A DNA stretch of 64,000 nt from an uncultured Lachnospiraceae bacterium (GCA_949840805.1 CATKXR010000016.1:18835-82834); one strand, 5' to 3'; positions 43,927-53,352 are shown, counted from the stretch's first letter. A program made the numbers and translations. Notes: a model not told the origin generated them from the sequence alone.

Positions 43927-44391
43927 ATGAATAGAGTAATTCTTATGGGTAGACTGACCAGGGATCCGGAAGTGAGATATTCCCAGGGAGAGCGTTCCAT
44001 GGCGATAGCCAGGTATACTCTCGCCGTAGACCGCAGACGTTTCAGAAGCCAGGACGGCGACCAGGGACAGACGGCAGATTTTATCCCTATTGTGGCATTT
44101 GACCGTGCGGGAGAATTTGCGGAAAAGTATTTCCGCCAGGGCATGAGAGTGCTGGTTTCAGGCCGTATCCAGACAGGCAGCTATACCAACAAAGAAGGTC
44201 AGCGTGTTTATACCACAGAGGTTATCGTGGATGAGCAGGAGTTTGCCGACAGTAAAAATGCGAACGGCGGCGGGGACAATGGCGGTTATGGTTATCAGCC
44301 CACATCCAGACCGGCTCCGTCAAGCGCTATTGGCGATGGCTTTATGAACATCCCGGACGGTGTAGAAGATGAAGGTTTGCCTTTCAACTAA
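43927..44391 (+). CDS. ssb: Single-stranded DNA-binding protein
   Basis: 154 aa. The OB fold starts NRVILMGRLTRDPEVRYSQG and includes FIPIVAFDRAGEFAEKYF, where family members often have WxxxA. The tail is Gly/Asn-rich and ends in the acidic hydrophobic tip EDEGLPFN, the usual partner-docking site. GGAAGAG precedes the ATG. It is the middle gene of the operon. Confidence 0.96.
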   Translation: MNRVILMGRLTRDPEVRYSQGERSMAIARYTLAVDRRRFRSQDGDQGQTADFIPIVAFDRAGEFAEKYFRQGMRVLVSGRIQTGSYTNKEGQRVYTTEVIVDEQEFADSKNANGGGDNGGYGYQPTSRPAPSSAIGDGFMNIPDGVEDEGLPFN

Positions 44392-44446
44392 GCAGACCGG
44401 CTTTCAGTTGAGAGACATGGATTGATCGAAGAAGGAGGCAGTACCA

Positions 44447-44713
44447 ATGGCATTCAATAAATCGGATAAGCCCGAAGGCGCTAAGGTAAGAAGAGGCGGC
44501 ATTCGCAGAAGAAAAAAAGTATGTGTATTCTGCGGTGAGAAGAATGGCGTCATTGATTATAAGGATACAAATAAGCTGAAAAGGTATGTATCGGAGAGAG
44601 GCAAGATCCTTCCCAGAAGGATTACGGGTAACTGTGCAAAGCATCAGAGAGCGTTGACGGTTGCCATTAAGAGAGCGCGCCATATTTCCCTTATGCCCTA
44701 TACGTGTGATTAA
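44447..44713 (+). CDS. rpsR: 30S ribosomal protein S18
   Basis: 88 aa. The N-terminus carries a zinc-binding type pattern (VCVFCGEK and later [10 protein letters not shown]), so this is the C+ form. [22 protein letters not shown] is the family core. AAGGAGG precedes the ATG. Confidence 0.96.
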   Translation: MAFNKSDKPEGAKVRRGGIRRRKKVCVFCGEKNGVIDYKDTNKLKRYVSERGKILPRRITGNCAKHQRALTVAIKRARHISLMPYTCD

Positions 44714-44729
44714 TATTTACGGTAATAAG

Positions 44730-44757
44730 AGCCCGGAACATCCGTTTCCGGGCTTTC
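44730..44757 (+). terminator. Terminator of the rpsF operon
   Basis: AGCCCGGAA pairs with TTCCGGGCT, followed by TTCTT. It lies 17 bases after rpsR. Confidence 0.8.
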
Positions 44758-44917
44758 TTGCGTTGTCGGGCTTTGGTGCAGGTGGATATGGCCGCTGTTT
44801 TAGCAGATATCAAGCATTATTTACTCGCAAATTAGTGCAACGATGTACCGGCGGCTGTGTAACCTCGACATTAATCGACAAGGCATACTCATATTAGATG
44901 TAAACTCAAAAAAGGTG

Positions 44918-44946
44918 TTGTAAAATATTGTCGGGTATATTAGAAT
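44918..44946 (+). promoter_or_regulatory. Promoter of the kinase gene cluster
   Basis: TTGTAA (44918-44923), a 17-base spacer and TAGAAT (44941-44946). A perfect AAAAGGAGGTGA ribosome site follows at 44971-44982. Confidence 0.55.
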
Positions 44947-44982
44947 AATAGCACAGAGATGGTTGGGGAGAAAAGGAGGTGA

Positions 44983-46407
44983 ACAGGTTCGGAAACACCG
45001 TGCTTATTTGGAAAATATCAGATATGCCGGCTGCTGGGCCGTGGAAGAAGCGGGACAGTCTATCTGGCAAAGCATAAAGAACTGGAGGAATACCGGGCGA
45101 TCAAGCAGGTTTCGAAAAGCTGTGTGGATTACGGTCAATTCCGAAAGGAAGCGTTGATATTGAAAGAGATTCGGCATCCAGGCATACCTGTAGTATATGA
45201 TTTAGAAGAGGATGAGAATTTTTGTTATTTGATTGAGCAGTTTTTAGAGGGAGATTCGCTGTACGCCCTTGTTTCTGACATAGGGCATTTTTCAAAGGCA
45301 ATGACGATCCGGTATGGGATTCAGATTTGCCGTCTGGTGAATATCTTGCATTCGGTAAAGCCAACCCCTATTTTGTATCTGGATTTACAGCCTAAAAACC
45401 TGTTGGTATGTGACGACACGGTAAAGCTGGTGGATTTTGACCACGCGATTCCATTGGATGAGGCGGAATATTTGACAAAGCGCTACGGGACGGTCGGCTG
45501 TGCGGCCCCAGAGCAGTATACAGGAGCAATTTTAAATGAACGGACGGATATCTATGCCATTGGTGCTGTCCTCTATTACATGCTGACCGGAGAGTTTCCG
45601 GAAAAAAATCCTGTATACCCAAAGGAGCGAATGGATCGTCATCTGAAAAAGGTTATCCGCACTTGTCTGCAGGAGGATCCTGGAAAGCGGTATAGATCGG
45701 CAGACCAGCTAGGCAGAGAGCTGGAAAGTATTCAGAAGCAGATGGAAAATAAAGGTGTTTTTCGGAAAATTCCGGAATCATCTCTGACCATTGCCATAGC
45801 AGGCGCCTTTCCGGGCGCCGGGACAACCCATATGGCAATCGGGTTTGCAGCCTGCCTGTGGCGGCAGGGGTTGTCAGTGGTATACGAGGAGAAAAATGGT
45901 TCTGATGCGGTCAGGCAGATGGCCGGCTGTGCAGGATGTACTATGGACCGGTATGGGATTTACCGGATTCATGGATTACCCATGTTTCCCCTTTATGGAG
46001 ATACCGTAAAGCTGGAATCGCATCCTTATAAGGTGAGGATCCAAGATTACGGAACGCTTTGTGAGAGGTTTCGGCAGGAAACGGCAGATGGATATCTGCT
46101 GGTCTGCGGGAGTAAGCCCTGGCAGTGGAAAAAGGCCAGGGAGGCTGTTCAGTTTTCGGGAAATCCCCCGGAAATGGCGATCATCTACAATCAGTTCTGC
46201 GGGCAGCTAACAGACAAGCTGCCTGGCCCGGCAAAGGAGGCAGAATGTTTCCTGATGCCACATTTTCCCAATCCGTTTACTTGTGCCAGAGAGGCACAAA
46301 GGGTATATAATGAGATATTGTTGTCAATAACCGGCAAAGAAACAGGAGGTATATTACGAATACTGTCAAAAAAGGCAGAAAGAGTTCTTTTCACTGGCCG
46401 TTTTTAA
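44983..46407 (+). CDS. Ser/Thr protein kinase fused to a P-loop domain; start codon unresolved
   Basis: The open frame contains a full Hanks-type kinase: Gly loop GRGRSGTVYLAK (45037 on), catalytic Lys in RAIKQV, Glu in FRKEALILKEI, catalytic loop YLDLQPKNLLV (HRD changed to YLD), metal loop VDFDHA (DFG changed to DFD) and GCAAPEQY. A C-terminal domain begins TIAIAGAFPGAGTTHMAIGF, a MinD-like P-loop. The first ATG/GTG/TTG in frame is GTG 45124, inside the N-lobe after the catalytic Lys. A perfect ribosome site at 44971-44982 points to a start near 44986-44991, but the codons there are GGT, TCG and GAA. The true start, or whether the gene is broken, is unclear. No transmembrane or PASTA segment. 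Confidence 0.7.
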   Translation, partial: TGSETPCLFGKYQICRLLGRGRSGTVYLAKHKELEEYRAIKQVSKSCVDYGQFRKEALILKEIRHPGIPVVYDLEEDENFCYLIEQFLEGDSLYALVSDIGHFSKAMTIRYGIQICRLVNILHSVKPTPILYLDLQPKNLLVCDDTVKLVDFDHAIPLDEAEYLTKRYGTVGCAAPEQYTGAILNERTDIYAIGAVLYYMLTGEFPEKNPVYPKERMDRHLKKVIRTCLQEDPGKRYRSADQLGRELESIQKQMENKGVFRKIPESSLTIAIAGAFPGAGTTHMAIGFAACLWRQGLSVVYEEKNGSDAVRQMAGCAGCTMDRYGIYRIHGLPMFPLYGDTVKLESHPYKVRIQDYGTLCERFRQETADGYLLVCGSKPWQWKKAREAVQFSGNPPEMAIIYNQFCGQLTDKLPGPAKEAECFLMPHFPNPFTCAREAQRVYNEILLSITGKETGGILRILSKKAERVLFTGRF

Positions 46408-46997
46408 AACGAAAACCTGTCTCTGAACATTTTTTTAGGATTTTAGGAATCACAGGGGCCGGGAGGGGAACAGGCGTTACCCATCTGGCAGTCTGGGTTG
46501 CCAATTATCTGGCAGGCGTATGCCGGGAACAGACGGCAGTGCTGGAATGGAATAGCCACGAAGACTTGGCAAATATGGGAAGATTTTGCGGATGCAGGCC
46601 GGATAAAGGACAGCCCTGCAGGATTTTTGAGGTGGATTATTACGCGAAAGCAGGAGCTGGAGAGCTGGCAGACTGCATAAATGGGGATTATCGGTATATT
46701 ATTATTGACTACGGAGAAATCACCGGACAAGGGTTTCTGGAGTGTGCCCGGTGCGACTTGAAAGTAATTGTCGGCTCATTAAGCGAGTGGCAGGCGGAAA
46801 CATTTCTGGAGATTGCAGAGAGACAAGAAAAGCGGGATAAGAGCTGGAAATTCGCTGCCGCATTTGGCAGTGACGAAACCAGAAAAGAGATAGAGAAGCG
46901 TTTTCGGATTTCTGTCCAAAGGATTCCATATTCTATTGATGTTTTTGCTGTCACATATGCCGACATAGGTTTCTTTATAAAACTTTTAAGAATTTGA
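46356..46997 (+). CDS. MinD/CpaE-like P-loop ATPase; apparent ACG start
   Basis: The frame reads a deviant Walker A, LGITGAGRGTGVTHLAVWVANYL, then a TAVLEWN strand (Walker A' region), DYRYIIIDYGEI (Walker B position) and VIVGSLSEWQAETFL, as in MinD/CpaE-type regulators. No ATG, GTG or TTG lies in frame before the Walker motif. AGGAGG at 46344-46349 is followed after 6 bases by ACG 46356, exactly where a start belongs; GTG 46539 would remove the P-loop. It overlaps the kinase gene by 52 bases, so coupling is likely. Its partner domain is the P-loop at the end of the kinase. Confidence 0.6.
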   Translation, partial: TNTVKKGRKSSFHWPFLKRKPVSEHFFRILGITGAGRGTGVTHLAVWVANYLAGVCREQTAVLEWNSHEDLANMGRFCGCRPDKGQPCRIFEVDYYAKAGAGELADCINGDYRYIIIDYGEITGQGFLECARCDLKVIVGSLSEWQAETFLEIAERQEKRDKSWKFAAAFGSDETRKEIEKRFRISVQRIPYSIDVFAVTYADIGFFIKLLRI

Positions 46998-47130
46998 CCG
47001 GGGGGCGCAGGTACAGGAATTTTGTGTCACGGCTTAAAACTTGTAAAAATATGAGGGTTGTTTCGCAAGGTTTGCTTGTGAGTTACCTCTTTGGTGCGCC
47101 TTGCCTGAGGAAACAGGAGGTAAGAGTCAT

Positions 47131-47556
47131 ATGAGACCAAGATATCAATTATATGGAAAAAACCGGGAAGTGTTTCTAAAAGGACTGCAGAGATATCAGG
47201 ATCGGGGTGTTACGATCCTGGTTGACGGAAAAGAAGCAGATGCTTCAGAATGGATAAAAATTTTGGAAGTGCAGGCGGACGGAAGCTTTTATATGGGTGA
47301 TTATATTATGGATGATTCTATCAGTCCGGAGAAAAAAGAAGCTGACAGACCTAACGGGCATATTTTGCAGACTGTGAGGAAAGGAGGAGCGGATATTCAG
47401 CCGGCGGCTATGGTCCGTGAAGATGCTGATTCCTATGAAGCGAAAGAACCTTGCGGTGAGAAAGGCAAGGTGGCGGAAGCGGATATAGCATGTACGGAAT
47501 CGTGCTATACAGGAGTATTAAAGGAAATTCGATTTGACCGGGTTTATAACCGATAG
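47131..47556 (+). CDS. Hypothetical protein (141 aa)
   Basis: The ATG at 47131 follows AGGAGG. The N-terminal 60 residues look folded (YQLYGKNREVFLKGLQRYQDRGVTILVDGKEADASEW), with a short alpha/beta pattern; the rest is polar and low in hydrophobics. No family is recognised. It lies behind the kinase and MinD-like genes and before the GH18 gene. The 133-base gap upstream holds no clear promoter. Confidence 0.7.
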   Translation: MRPRYQLYGKNREVFLKGLQRYQDRGVTILVDGKEADASEWIKILEVQADGSFYMGDYIMDDSISPEKKEADRPNGHILQTVRKGGADIQPAAMVREDADSYEAKEPCGEKGKVAEADIACTESCYTGVLKEIRFDRVYNR

Positions 47557-47949
47557 ATTTACGAGACAAGCCTGTCAATCGCAGACAAGTTATGGAAAGA
47601 ATAAGGGGATGCCATGGCAAATATGGCAGAGGACGGCGCTGATTCAGAGAGAATTCCAATTCAGCCGGAAAGAAGAGCGGCGCGGGCGGAAAGTAATGGA
47701 GCAGTTCAGTGAGTATTGGAACGCTTACATATAAATGCCTGCTGCAGGCCGAAACCAGATCCCATAAAGATGTGGCATGCCTGCCGCAGGTGATTTTTGA
47801 TAGAAAACTGCCGTACAGGCAGGGGGCGGGGGATTGGCAAGAAAATGGAAAATGTAAGCAGAATAATGAAATTGTAAGAGAAGAAAAACGAAAGGTGTGG
47901 TACAATGTAAACATCTAAAATAAGAATTACAGGCAGGGAGGATGCAGGC
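47557..47949 (+). other. Gene-poor stretch with two coupled tiny ORFs
   Basis: I see no convincing gene. One candidate pair is an ORF at 47614-47712 (32 codons, GGGG just upstream) whose TGA overlaps the GTG start of an ORF at 47709-47918 (69 codons, Lys/Glu/Cys-rich). The GTGA overlap is the kind used for translational coupling, but neither product resembles a known protein. They could be remnants of a longer gene. Confidence 0.3.
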
Positions 47950-49620
47950 ATGAAAAGATTCCTGGTGTCAGTCATAACAATTATAGCCGTACTTTTTATC
48001 ATAGGTGCTGCAGGCGCGGCCTTTTTTGTCTATACGAAATATATGCCTTCCAGTGAACTGGCAGATCAGAACGAGTGGTTCGGGATCGTGGGGGACCGGG
48101 TGGCGATTTTGCTGGATAATAACCTGGTGGAAGATCATAAGGCAAGATATATTGATGGAGAAGTGTATTTACCTATTGATTGGGTCAATGATATATTGAA
48201 TGAAAAATTTTATTGGGACAGTACGGAAAAGATATTGGTTTATACTCTTCCCGAGGAGATTATTTACGCGGACGCTTCTGTAAAAGGAAGCGGCGGCAAG
48301 CCGCTGCTGATAGAGCAGGAGAACCAGGTGTGGCTGCTGGCAGGCCTTGTCCTGAACTATACGGACGTTAGGATGGAGCGTTTTACAGATGGAGACGTAA
48401 AGCGGATCTTTATCGATACAAGTTGGGAATCCGCTTCAGCGGTGTCTGCCAAAAAAGATGGGAAGCTGCGGGTTCGGGGCGGTATAAAGAGCGAGATCCT
48501 CACGGATGTAAAAGAGAATGAAAACATGCAGGTTTTAGAAAGCATGGAAAACTGGACAAAGGTGAGAACAGAGACGGGCTATATTGGTTATATTCAGAAT
48601 AAGATAATTGAGCAGGAGCCGGATCATCATTTCGTGAGCAGTTTTCAAACACCTCAGTACACGAGTATATCTTTAGGAGAGCCGGTATGCCTGGTATGGC
48701 ATCAGGTTTTTTCTCAACAGGCAAACGATGCCTTAGAACAGTTGATGGAGAATGTGGAAGGGGTAAACGTGATTGCTCCCACATGGTTTATGCTTACGGA
48801 TAACGAGGGAAATTATGAATGCCTGGCAGACAGGGGTTATGTAAAAAGAGCCCATAATATGGGACTTCAGGTTTGGGGGGTGGTGGATAATTTTAATAAA
48901 GGCGATAATGTAAATTCCGAGGTCTTATTTTCCAGGACGACAGTCCGGCAGAAGCTGATTGATTCGCTGATACGGGATGTAAAGGCTTATGAGATGGATG
49001 GGATTAATCTTGATATTGAAACCATCAAGCCTGAGGCGGGTCCTCATTATGTCCAGTTTATCCGTGAGCTTTCTGTCAGTTGCCGGAAAGAGGGGATCAT
49101 ACTGTCTGTGGATAATACGGTTCCTGCCGGATATTCGGCATTTTATAACCGGGAAGAACAGGGACGGGTGATAGATTATTTTATTATTATGGCTTATGAT
49201 GAGCATTATGCCGGAGGAGAGGCAGGTTCCGTAGCGTCTTTGGGATATGTGAAAAAAGGAATTGAGGATACCTTAAAGATAGTTCCCAGAGAGAAACTGA
49301 TCAATGGTATTCCTTTTTATACACGGGTTTGGAAAGAGGAAGGAGGAAAGGTAACGGCTACTTCAATGGGGATTTCTTCTGTAAAAGAATGGGTGGAGGA
49401 AAAGGGCATGCAGTTGGACTGGGATGAGGAGCTGGGACAGTATTATGGCGAACTGCAGGAGGGAAGCGCCCTTTATCGCCTGTGGATGGAGGAGGAAGAG
49501 TCTGTCAGCAGGAAGATGGATTTGATATGGGGAAATGACCTGGCGGGAGTGGCCTGCTGGAAGCTGGGATTTGAGACACCCGAGTTATGGAAGATTGTAA
49601 AGCCAAAGACAGCCAACTAA
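47950..49620 (+). CDS. GH18-family cell-wall hydrolase with membrane anchor
   Basis: 556 aa. An N-terminal membrane helix (residues ~5-27) leaves the rest outside. A ~110-residue segment resembling copper-amine-oxidase N-terminal domains (VAILLDNNLVEDHKARYIDGEVYLPI) and an SH3-like domain (residues ~180-215) precede the GH18 barrel. The barrel contains DGINLDIETIKP near residue 345, the DxxDxDxE site with the catalytic Glu (Asn replaces one Asp), and IIMAYDEHYAGGEAGS. It resembles spore-cortex or vegetative N-acetylglucosaminidases such as SleL/YdhD. GGGAGG precedes the ATG. Confidence 0.87.
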   Translation: MKRFLVSVITIIAVLFIIGAAGAAFFVYTKYMPSSELADQNEWFGIVGDRVAILLDNNLVEDHKARYIDGEVYLPIDWVNDILNEKFYWDSTEKILVYTLPEEIIYADASVKGSGGKPLLIEQENQVWLLAGLVLNYTDVRMERFTDGDVKRIFIDTSWESASAVSAKKDGKLRVRGGIKSEILTDVKENENMQVLESMENWTKVRTETGYIGYIQNKIIEQEPDHHFVSSFQTPQYTSISLGEPVCLVWHQVFSQQANDALEQLMENVEGVNVIAPTWFMLTDNEGNYECLADRGYVKRAHNMGLQVWGVVDNFNKGDNVNSEVLFSRTTVRQKLIDSLIRDVKAYEMDGINLDIETIKPEAGPHYVQFIRELSVSCRKEGIILSVDNTVPAGYSAFYNREEQGRVIDYFIIMAYDEHYAGGEAGSVASLGYVKKGIEDTLKIVPREKLINGIPFYTRVWKEEGGKVTATSMGISSVKEWVEEKGMQLDWDEELGQYYGELQEGSALYRLWMEEEESVSRKMDLIWGNDLAGVACWKLGFETPELWKIVKPKTAN

Positions 49621-49644
49621 GCGTTGCGGGAGTGTGGAAAGAGG

Positions 49645-51114
49645 ATGAAACGGGATAAAAGAAAGCTGGTATCAGGTGTTTTTCTGGCAATAATGACTGC
49701 GGTATTGTGTTCTTGTTCCAGGGAAGCCAATACTCCTACGGAAATTTCAGAAACCGGGTCCTCCGCAGAAACAGTCATAATCGAATCTTTTCAAGAGGAA
49801 TCCGAGTCAGAGATTGTAATTATACCCGAACAGGAAACCGGTGAGACATTTTCTGAAGAGGAAACGGAATCTGAAAGCACAGAGACAGAAGAACCGGAAG
49901 ATCGTTGGCAGATGCGGGCGATTGTCGGAACGGATATTCACTATCTGTCCAGGAGCCTGACAGACGGCGGCAATGTGTTCCAGTATATGGTGGAGCATGG
50001 GGACGGAAAAGTGGTTACTTATATTGAGCAGATCACAGACGCTTTTCTGGAGGAAGTGATCCGGCAGAAACCGGATGTATTGATCCTGAGCGGAGACCTG
50101 ACTTTGGACGGAGAGAAAAAAAGCCACGAGGAGCTGGCTGAGAAGTTATACGAAGTGGAAGACGCGGGAATTCCGGTATTGGTGATTCCCGGCAACCATG
50201 ACATAAATAACCGTCATGCGGCTCAATATAAAGGGGATGAGCGTTTTCCCGCAGAGTTTACCACTCCGGAGGAATTTCGTGAGATTTATCGGGATTTTGG
50301 CTATGATGAGGCAGTCAGTGAGGATCTTATAAGCCTTAGTTATGTGTATGAGCTGGATGATTACAACAGGCTGCTGATGCTGGATACCTGCCAGTATCAG
50401 AAGAAAGCCCTGGTGGGAGGGGCAATTCTGGTTGATACTTATGACTGGATTGAACAGGAGCTGGAAGATGCCTGGGATCATGGCATGAATGTGATACCGG
50501 TGGCTCACCATAATTTGCTGGATGAGAGCGAGATTTATGTGGATGACTGCACGATCGAGCACGGGGAACAACTGGTATACATATTGGAGGATTGGGACAT
50601 ACCGATTTTCTTGAGCGGTCATCTGCATGTACAGCATACGAAACGGTCTGACGATAACAGAGGTGTGTGGGAGATGGTGACGAGTTCTCTGGCTACACCT
50701 GCCTGCCAGTACGGCAATCTGATTTTTCGCAATGACGGAAGTTTTTCTTATTGGACGAAAGCGGTAGATGTGGAACAGTGGGCGGAGCGCCACGAAAGGA
50801 CAGAGGAGGAGCTGCTGGAGTTTGACAAGTTCAAGGAACCATTTTTGCGGCGGGTGTTTTATAACCAGTCTTATGATGCCTTGCAGACGATCAGCGGCCT
50901 TACCGTAAACCAGATAGACCGGATGTCCCGGCTGTATTCGGAGCTGAACTATCATTATTATCAGGGTACTGCTTATCAGATTCAGGATAAGGTGCAGGAG
51001 GATCCGGATTACCGGTTATGGATGGAAGACGGTTCTTTTACGGTGCTGACAGACTATGTGCAATATATCGTAAATGACGCAAAGCGGGATTATAATCGCG
51101 TGGAAGGGAGATGA
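49645..51114 (+). CDS. Calcineurin-like metallophosphoesterase lipoprotein
   Basis: About 489 aa. The signal peptide ends in a lipobox (VLCSC), followed by a Glu/Ser/Thr-rich linker (residues ~25-85). The phosphoesterase motifs appear in order: GTDIHYL, LSGDLTLDGE, VIPGNHDINN, AHHNLLDE and SGHLHVQHTK, giving the dinuclear metal site. The C-terminal ~120 residues are extra and helical. It sits directly after the GH18 gene, so both act at the cell surface, possibly in one operon. The start at 49645 is chosen for the signal peptide. Confidence 0.88.
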   Translation: MKRDKRKLVSGVFLAIMTAVLCSCSREANTPTEISETGSSAETVIIESFQEESESEIVIIPEQETGETFSEEETESESTETEEPEDRWQMRAIVGTDIHYLSRSLTDGGNVFQYMVEHGDGKVVTYIEQITDAFLEEVIRQKPDVLILSGDLTLDGEKKSHEELAEKLYEVEDAGIPVLVIPGNHDINNRHAAQYKGDERFPAEFTTPEEFREIYRDFGYDEAVSEDLISLSYVYELDDYNRLLMLDTCQYQKKALVGGAILVDTYDWIEQELEDAWDHGMNVIPVAHHNLLDESEIYVDDCTIEHGEQLVYILEDWDIPIFLSGHLHVQHTKRSDDNRGVWEMVTSSLATPACQYGNLIFRNDGSFSYWTKAVDVEQWAERHERTEEELLEFDKFKEPFLRRVFYNQSYDALQTISGLTVNQIDRMSRLYSELNYHYYQGTAYQIQDKVQEDPDYRLWMEDGSFTVLTDYVQYIVNDAKRDYNRVEGR

Positions 51115-51217
51115 CGGGAATTCAAATCAACAGGGATGGTTTGAGATGATTTGCTGGTTCTTTTTTTCGGGGAAAACCGATATATTAAAATGGAATCAGA
51201 GTAATGGGGGAAAAGGG

Positions 51218-51394
51218 ATGAGTGAACGGAAACCGGAGATGCTGATGGGCGCTTTGCTGTTAGTGTTTGTTTTTTTGATATCCAGGCATGCGGGGATGAT
51301 GACGGCAGGGCAGAAGGCGGTGGCGGAAAAGGCAAGGCCTGTAGTGGTGATTGACAGCGGACATGGAGGGACTTTTTACAGACCAGAAAAATGA
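51218..51394 (+). pseudogene. CwlD-type N-acetylmuramoyl-L-alanine amidase, truncated by insertion
   Basis: The first 51 codons are a normal start of a CwlD-like amidase: an N-terminal membrane helix (GALLLVFVFLISR) and the strand with the first zinc His, ARPVVVIDSGHGG. The frame then changes character and stops after seven unrelated residues (TFYRPEK). Family members continue for about 200 residues past this motif. The break falls at about 51370, just after the codons for Gly-Gly, and marks the left edge of an inserted element. GGGGGAAAAGGG precedes the ATG. Confidence 0.8.
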
Positions 51395-51486
51395 TTCTGG
51401 CCTGGGGCGGGATTTGTCGATATCAGGGGTAGTTTTACAAGGTTTTTTATGATAGACTTGTCTTTTAGAAAGGCAGGTCTATTATT

Positions 51487-51678
51487 ATGCAAAAATTAAT
51501 GTTAACTTTATTAACTTATGAGCCATATGGAAAAGTATGTCAGGCTGAAAAAGAATATATTGATGCAGTTTTAAATGGTCAGCCAGTCAATAAAGACTCT
51601 GATTATCATCGGCTGTTTTATGGATTTTATTGCTATTTAGGCAGGGATAAGCGGGAGGATATTAAAACAAAAAAATAA
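51487..51678 (+). CDS. Small hypothetical protein at the left end of the element
   Basis: 63 aa, AT-rich codons, aromatic and polar (YHRLFYGFYCYLGRDKREDIKTKK tail in part). It has no strong ribosome site, and a 12-bp imperfect stem (AGACTTGTCTTT with AAAGGCAGGTCT) stands just upstream. It precedes the methyltransferase. No family is recognised. Confidence 0.4.
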   Translation: MQKLMLTLLTYEPYGKVCQAEKEYIDAVLNGQPVNKDSDYHRLFYGFYCYLGRDKREDIKTKK

Positions 51679-51722
51679 GCTGGGGAAAATTAGAGTGGCT
51701 TAGAGAATGGAAAACCAGGTAT

Positions 51723-53282
51723 ATGCAAAAATCCCGAGTCTATCCAATACTTTTTAAGAAAATATGTTTTTACAGCATTGTTAATAGCGGAATGTCGGAT
51801 GAGGCATTTTTGTCAAAAATAAATATGCGTGAAAATATTTTAGAAAAATGGGGGGTTAGCGCAAGATATCGTAAAGCTGTTACAGATGATACCTATTATT
51901 CTCCTATTATTCAGAGAAATGGGAGAAAAGCCGACTATTTAACAGATATTATAAAAGCGGTGTATTATGAAGCTGGACGGCAGAACAAAAGTTCTAATAA
52001 AATGCCTAAAAAGCAAGATTTGCCTGTGTTTATCGATGTATTTGCGGGAACTGGTACAGTTGCGGCATCAGTAAATGCAGATAAAATGATTCTCAATGAT
52101 AAGGACTTCTGTGTGGCATGTTTTCTGTATACAATGGCAGGTGATCCAAGACAGTTTAGAAGGCGAATTGCAGAGCTGCATAATGATTTTGTCAGTAAAG
52201 ACTTTTCTCCGAGTAAGCCTTATACTGTAGAGCATTATAAGAAACATTACCTTAAATTGAAAGAAAAAAATCGGGGGCTTTATAAGGTTAGCCAATATGA
52301 GAACTTTATTATTCGCATACGAAATAATTATCGTTATATAAACGAATGTATTCAGAAAATGAGAAATTTTCCAGTCGATTTTAAACATGAATGCGAGCAT
52401 AATGTAAACAATGTTTATGATATAGGAGTTAAATGGTTTTTTATTAATGCAATAGATGCTGCGTATAATAATGGGAATCAATTTTCAGTTACGAATATTG
52501 ATGAGCAGACTTATAAAAACTATTTAACTCATTGCTTGGGCGTTGAATTTAAAGTTAGTGGAAACAATATTGTATCTGATATAATGAATTTAAAACTTCA
52601 CCCAGGAATGATAAAATTAAAAGGAAAGAGCAAGAAAAGCGGATATGAGTTTATGGAAAATATTCATAATAGTGATGTTTTAAGCCAAGATTTCAGACAA
52701 ATAATAAAAGGATGCCAAAAACATTCCAACAGAAAATTCTTGTATTTAGATAGCCCCTATTTTCTTACAACAGATTATGATATTCCATTTCAGGATGAAG
52801 AACATAAGCAGATGCTTGATTTATTGAGAGGCAGCGCTTTTAAGTGGTTATTTTCAATGAAATGTAAGGATTGGGCAGAGTTCAAACCAAAAAGCGGGCA
52901 AAAGAAAAGAGCAGCGGGGCAAAGGCGGATAATGAATTATCTTACATATTATAAAGGATTTGTGAAAGAATTTGATATTGATTTGAAAAAAAATTTATAT
53001 ATACAAGATGTATCTGCTCAGGCATTGCCTAAAAATGCAGATAATCTGTATATTATTTTATCCAACAGAGCTTATGACGAGATGATGATCTGTAACTTTG
53101 ATATACGCAGAGCAATTCCCTATGATGAGGATGGTGCTGTTATCATGCCATTCAGAGAATTTTTACAATATATTGAACGTGAACCTACATATTCCAGGGA
53201 TGATTACTATATACGAAGAGAAGCATTAAGATGGCGGAAAGAACAGATTATAAGAAAATATGCAACTGGAGAATGGATTTAA
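51723..53282 (+). CDS. D12-class DNA adenine N6-methyltransferase (orphan)
   Basis: 519 aa. SAM motif I is FIDVFAGTGTVAASV near residue 105 and catalytic motif IV is FLYLDSPYF near residue 342, with Ser in place of the usual Pro (DPPY to DSPY). The order and the ~230-residue spacer between them fit the alpha/D12 (Dam) group with a target-recognition insert. No restriction endonuclease lies beside it, so it may be a solitary epigenetic or anti-restriction enzyme of the element. AT content is much higher than in neighbours, a mark of transfer. The start is uncertain: 51723, or 51792 (MSDEAFLSK). Confidence 0.8.
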   Translation: MQKSRVYPILFKKICFYSIVNSGMSDEAFLSKINMRENILEKWGVSARYRKAVTDDTYYSPIIQRNGRKADYLTDIIKAVYYEAGRQNKSSNKMPKKQDLPVFIDVFAGTGTVAASVNADKMILNDKDFCVACFLYTMAGDPRQFRRRIAELHNDFVSKDFSPSKPYTVEHYKKHYLKLKEKNRGLYKVSQYENFIIRIRNNYRYINECIQKMRNFPVDFKHECEHNVNNVYDIGVKWFFINAIDAAYNNGNQFSVTNIDEQTYKNYLTHCLGVEFKVSGNNIVSDIMNLKLHPGMIKLKGKSKKSGYEFMENIHNSDVLSQDFRQIIKGCQKHSNRKFLYLDSPYFLTTDYDIPFQDEEHKQMLDLLRGSAFKWLFSMKCKDWAEFKPKSGQKKRAAGQRRIMNYLTYYKGFVKEFDIDLKKNLYIQDVSAQALPKNADNLYIILSNRAYDEMMICNFDIRRAIPYDEDGAVIMPFREFLQYIEREPTYSRDDYYIRREALRWRKEQIIRKYATGEWI

Positions 53283-53352
53283 CTTGGATGATCGCCGTTA
53301 GTTATGAGGCTGAAAAATGCACAAATACAGAATGTTCACTGATTTTTAGTAC

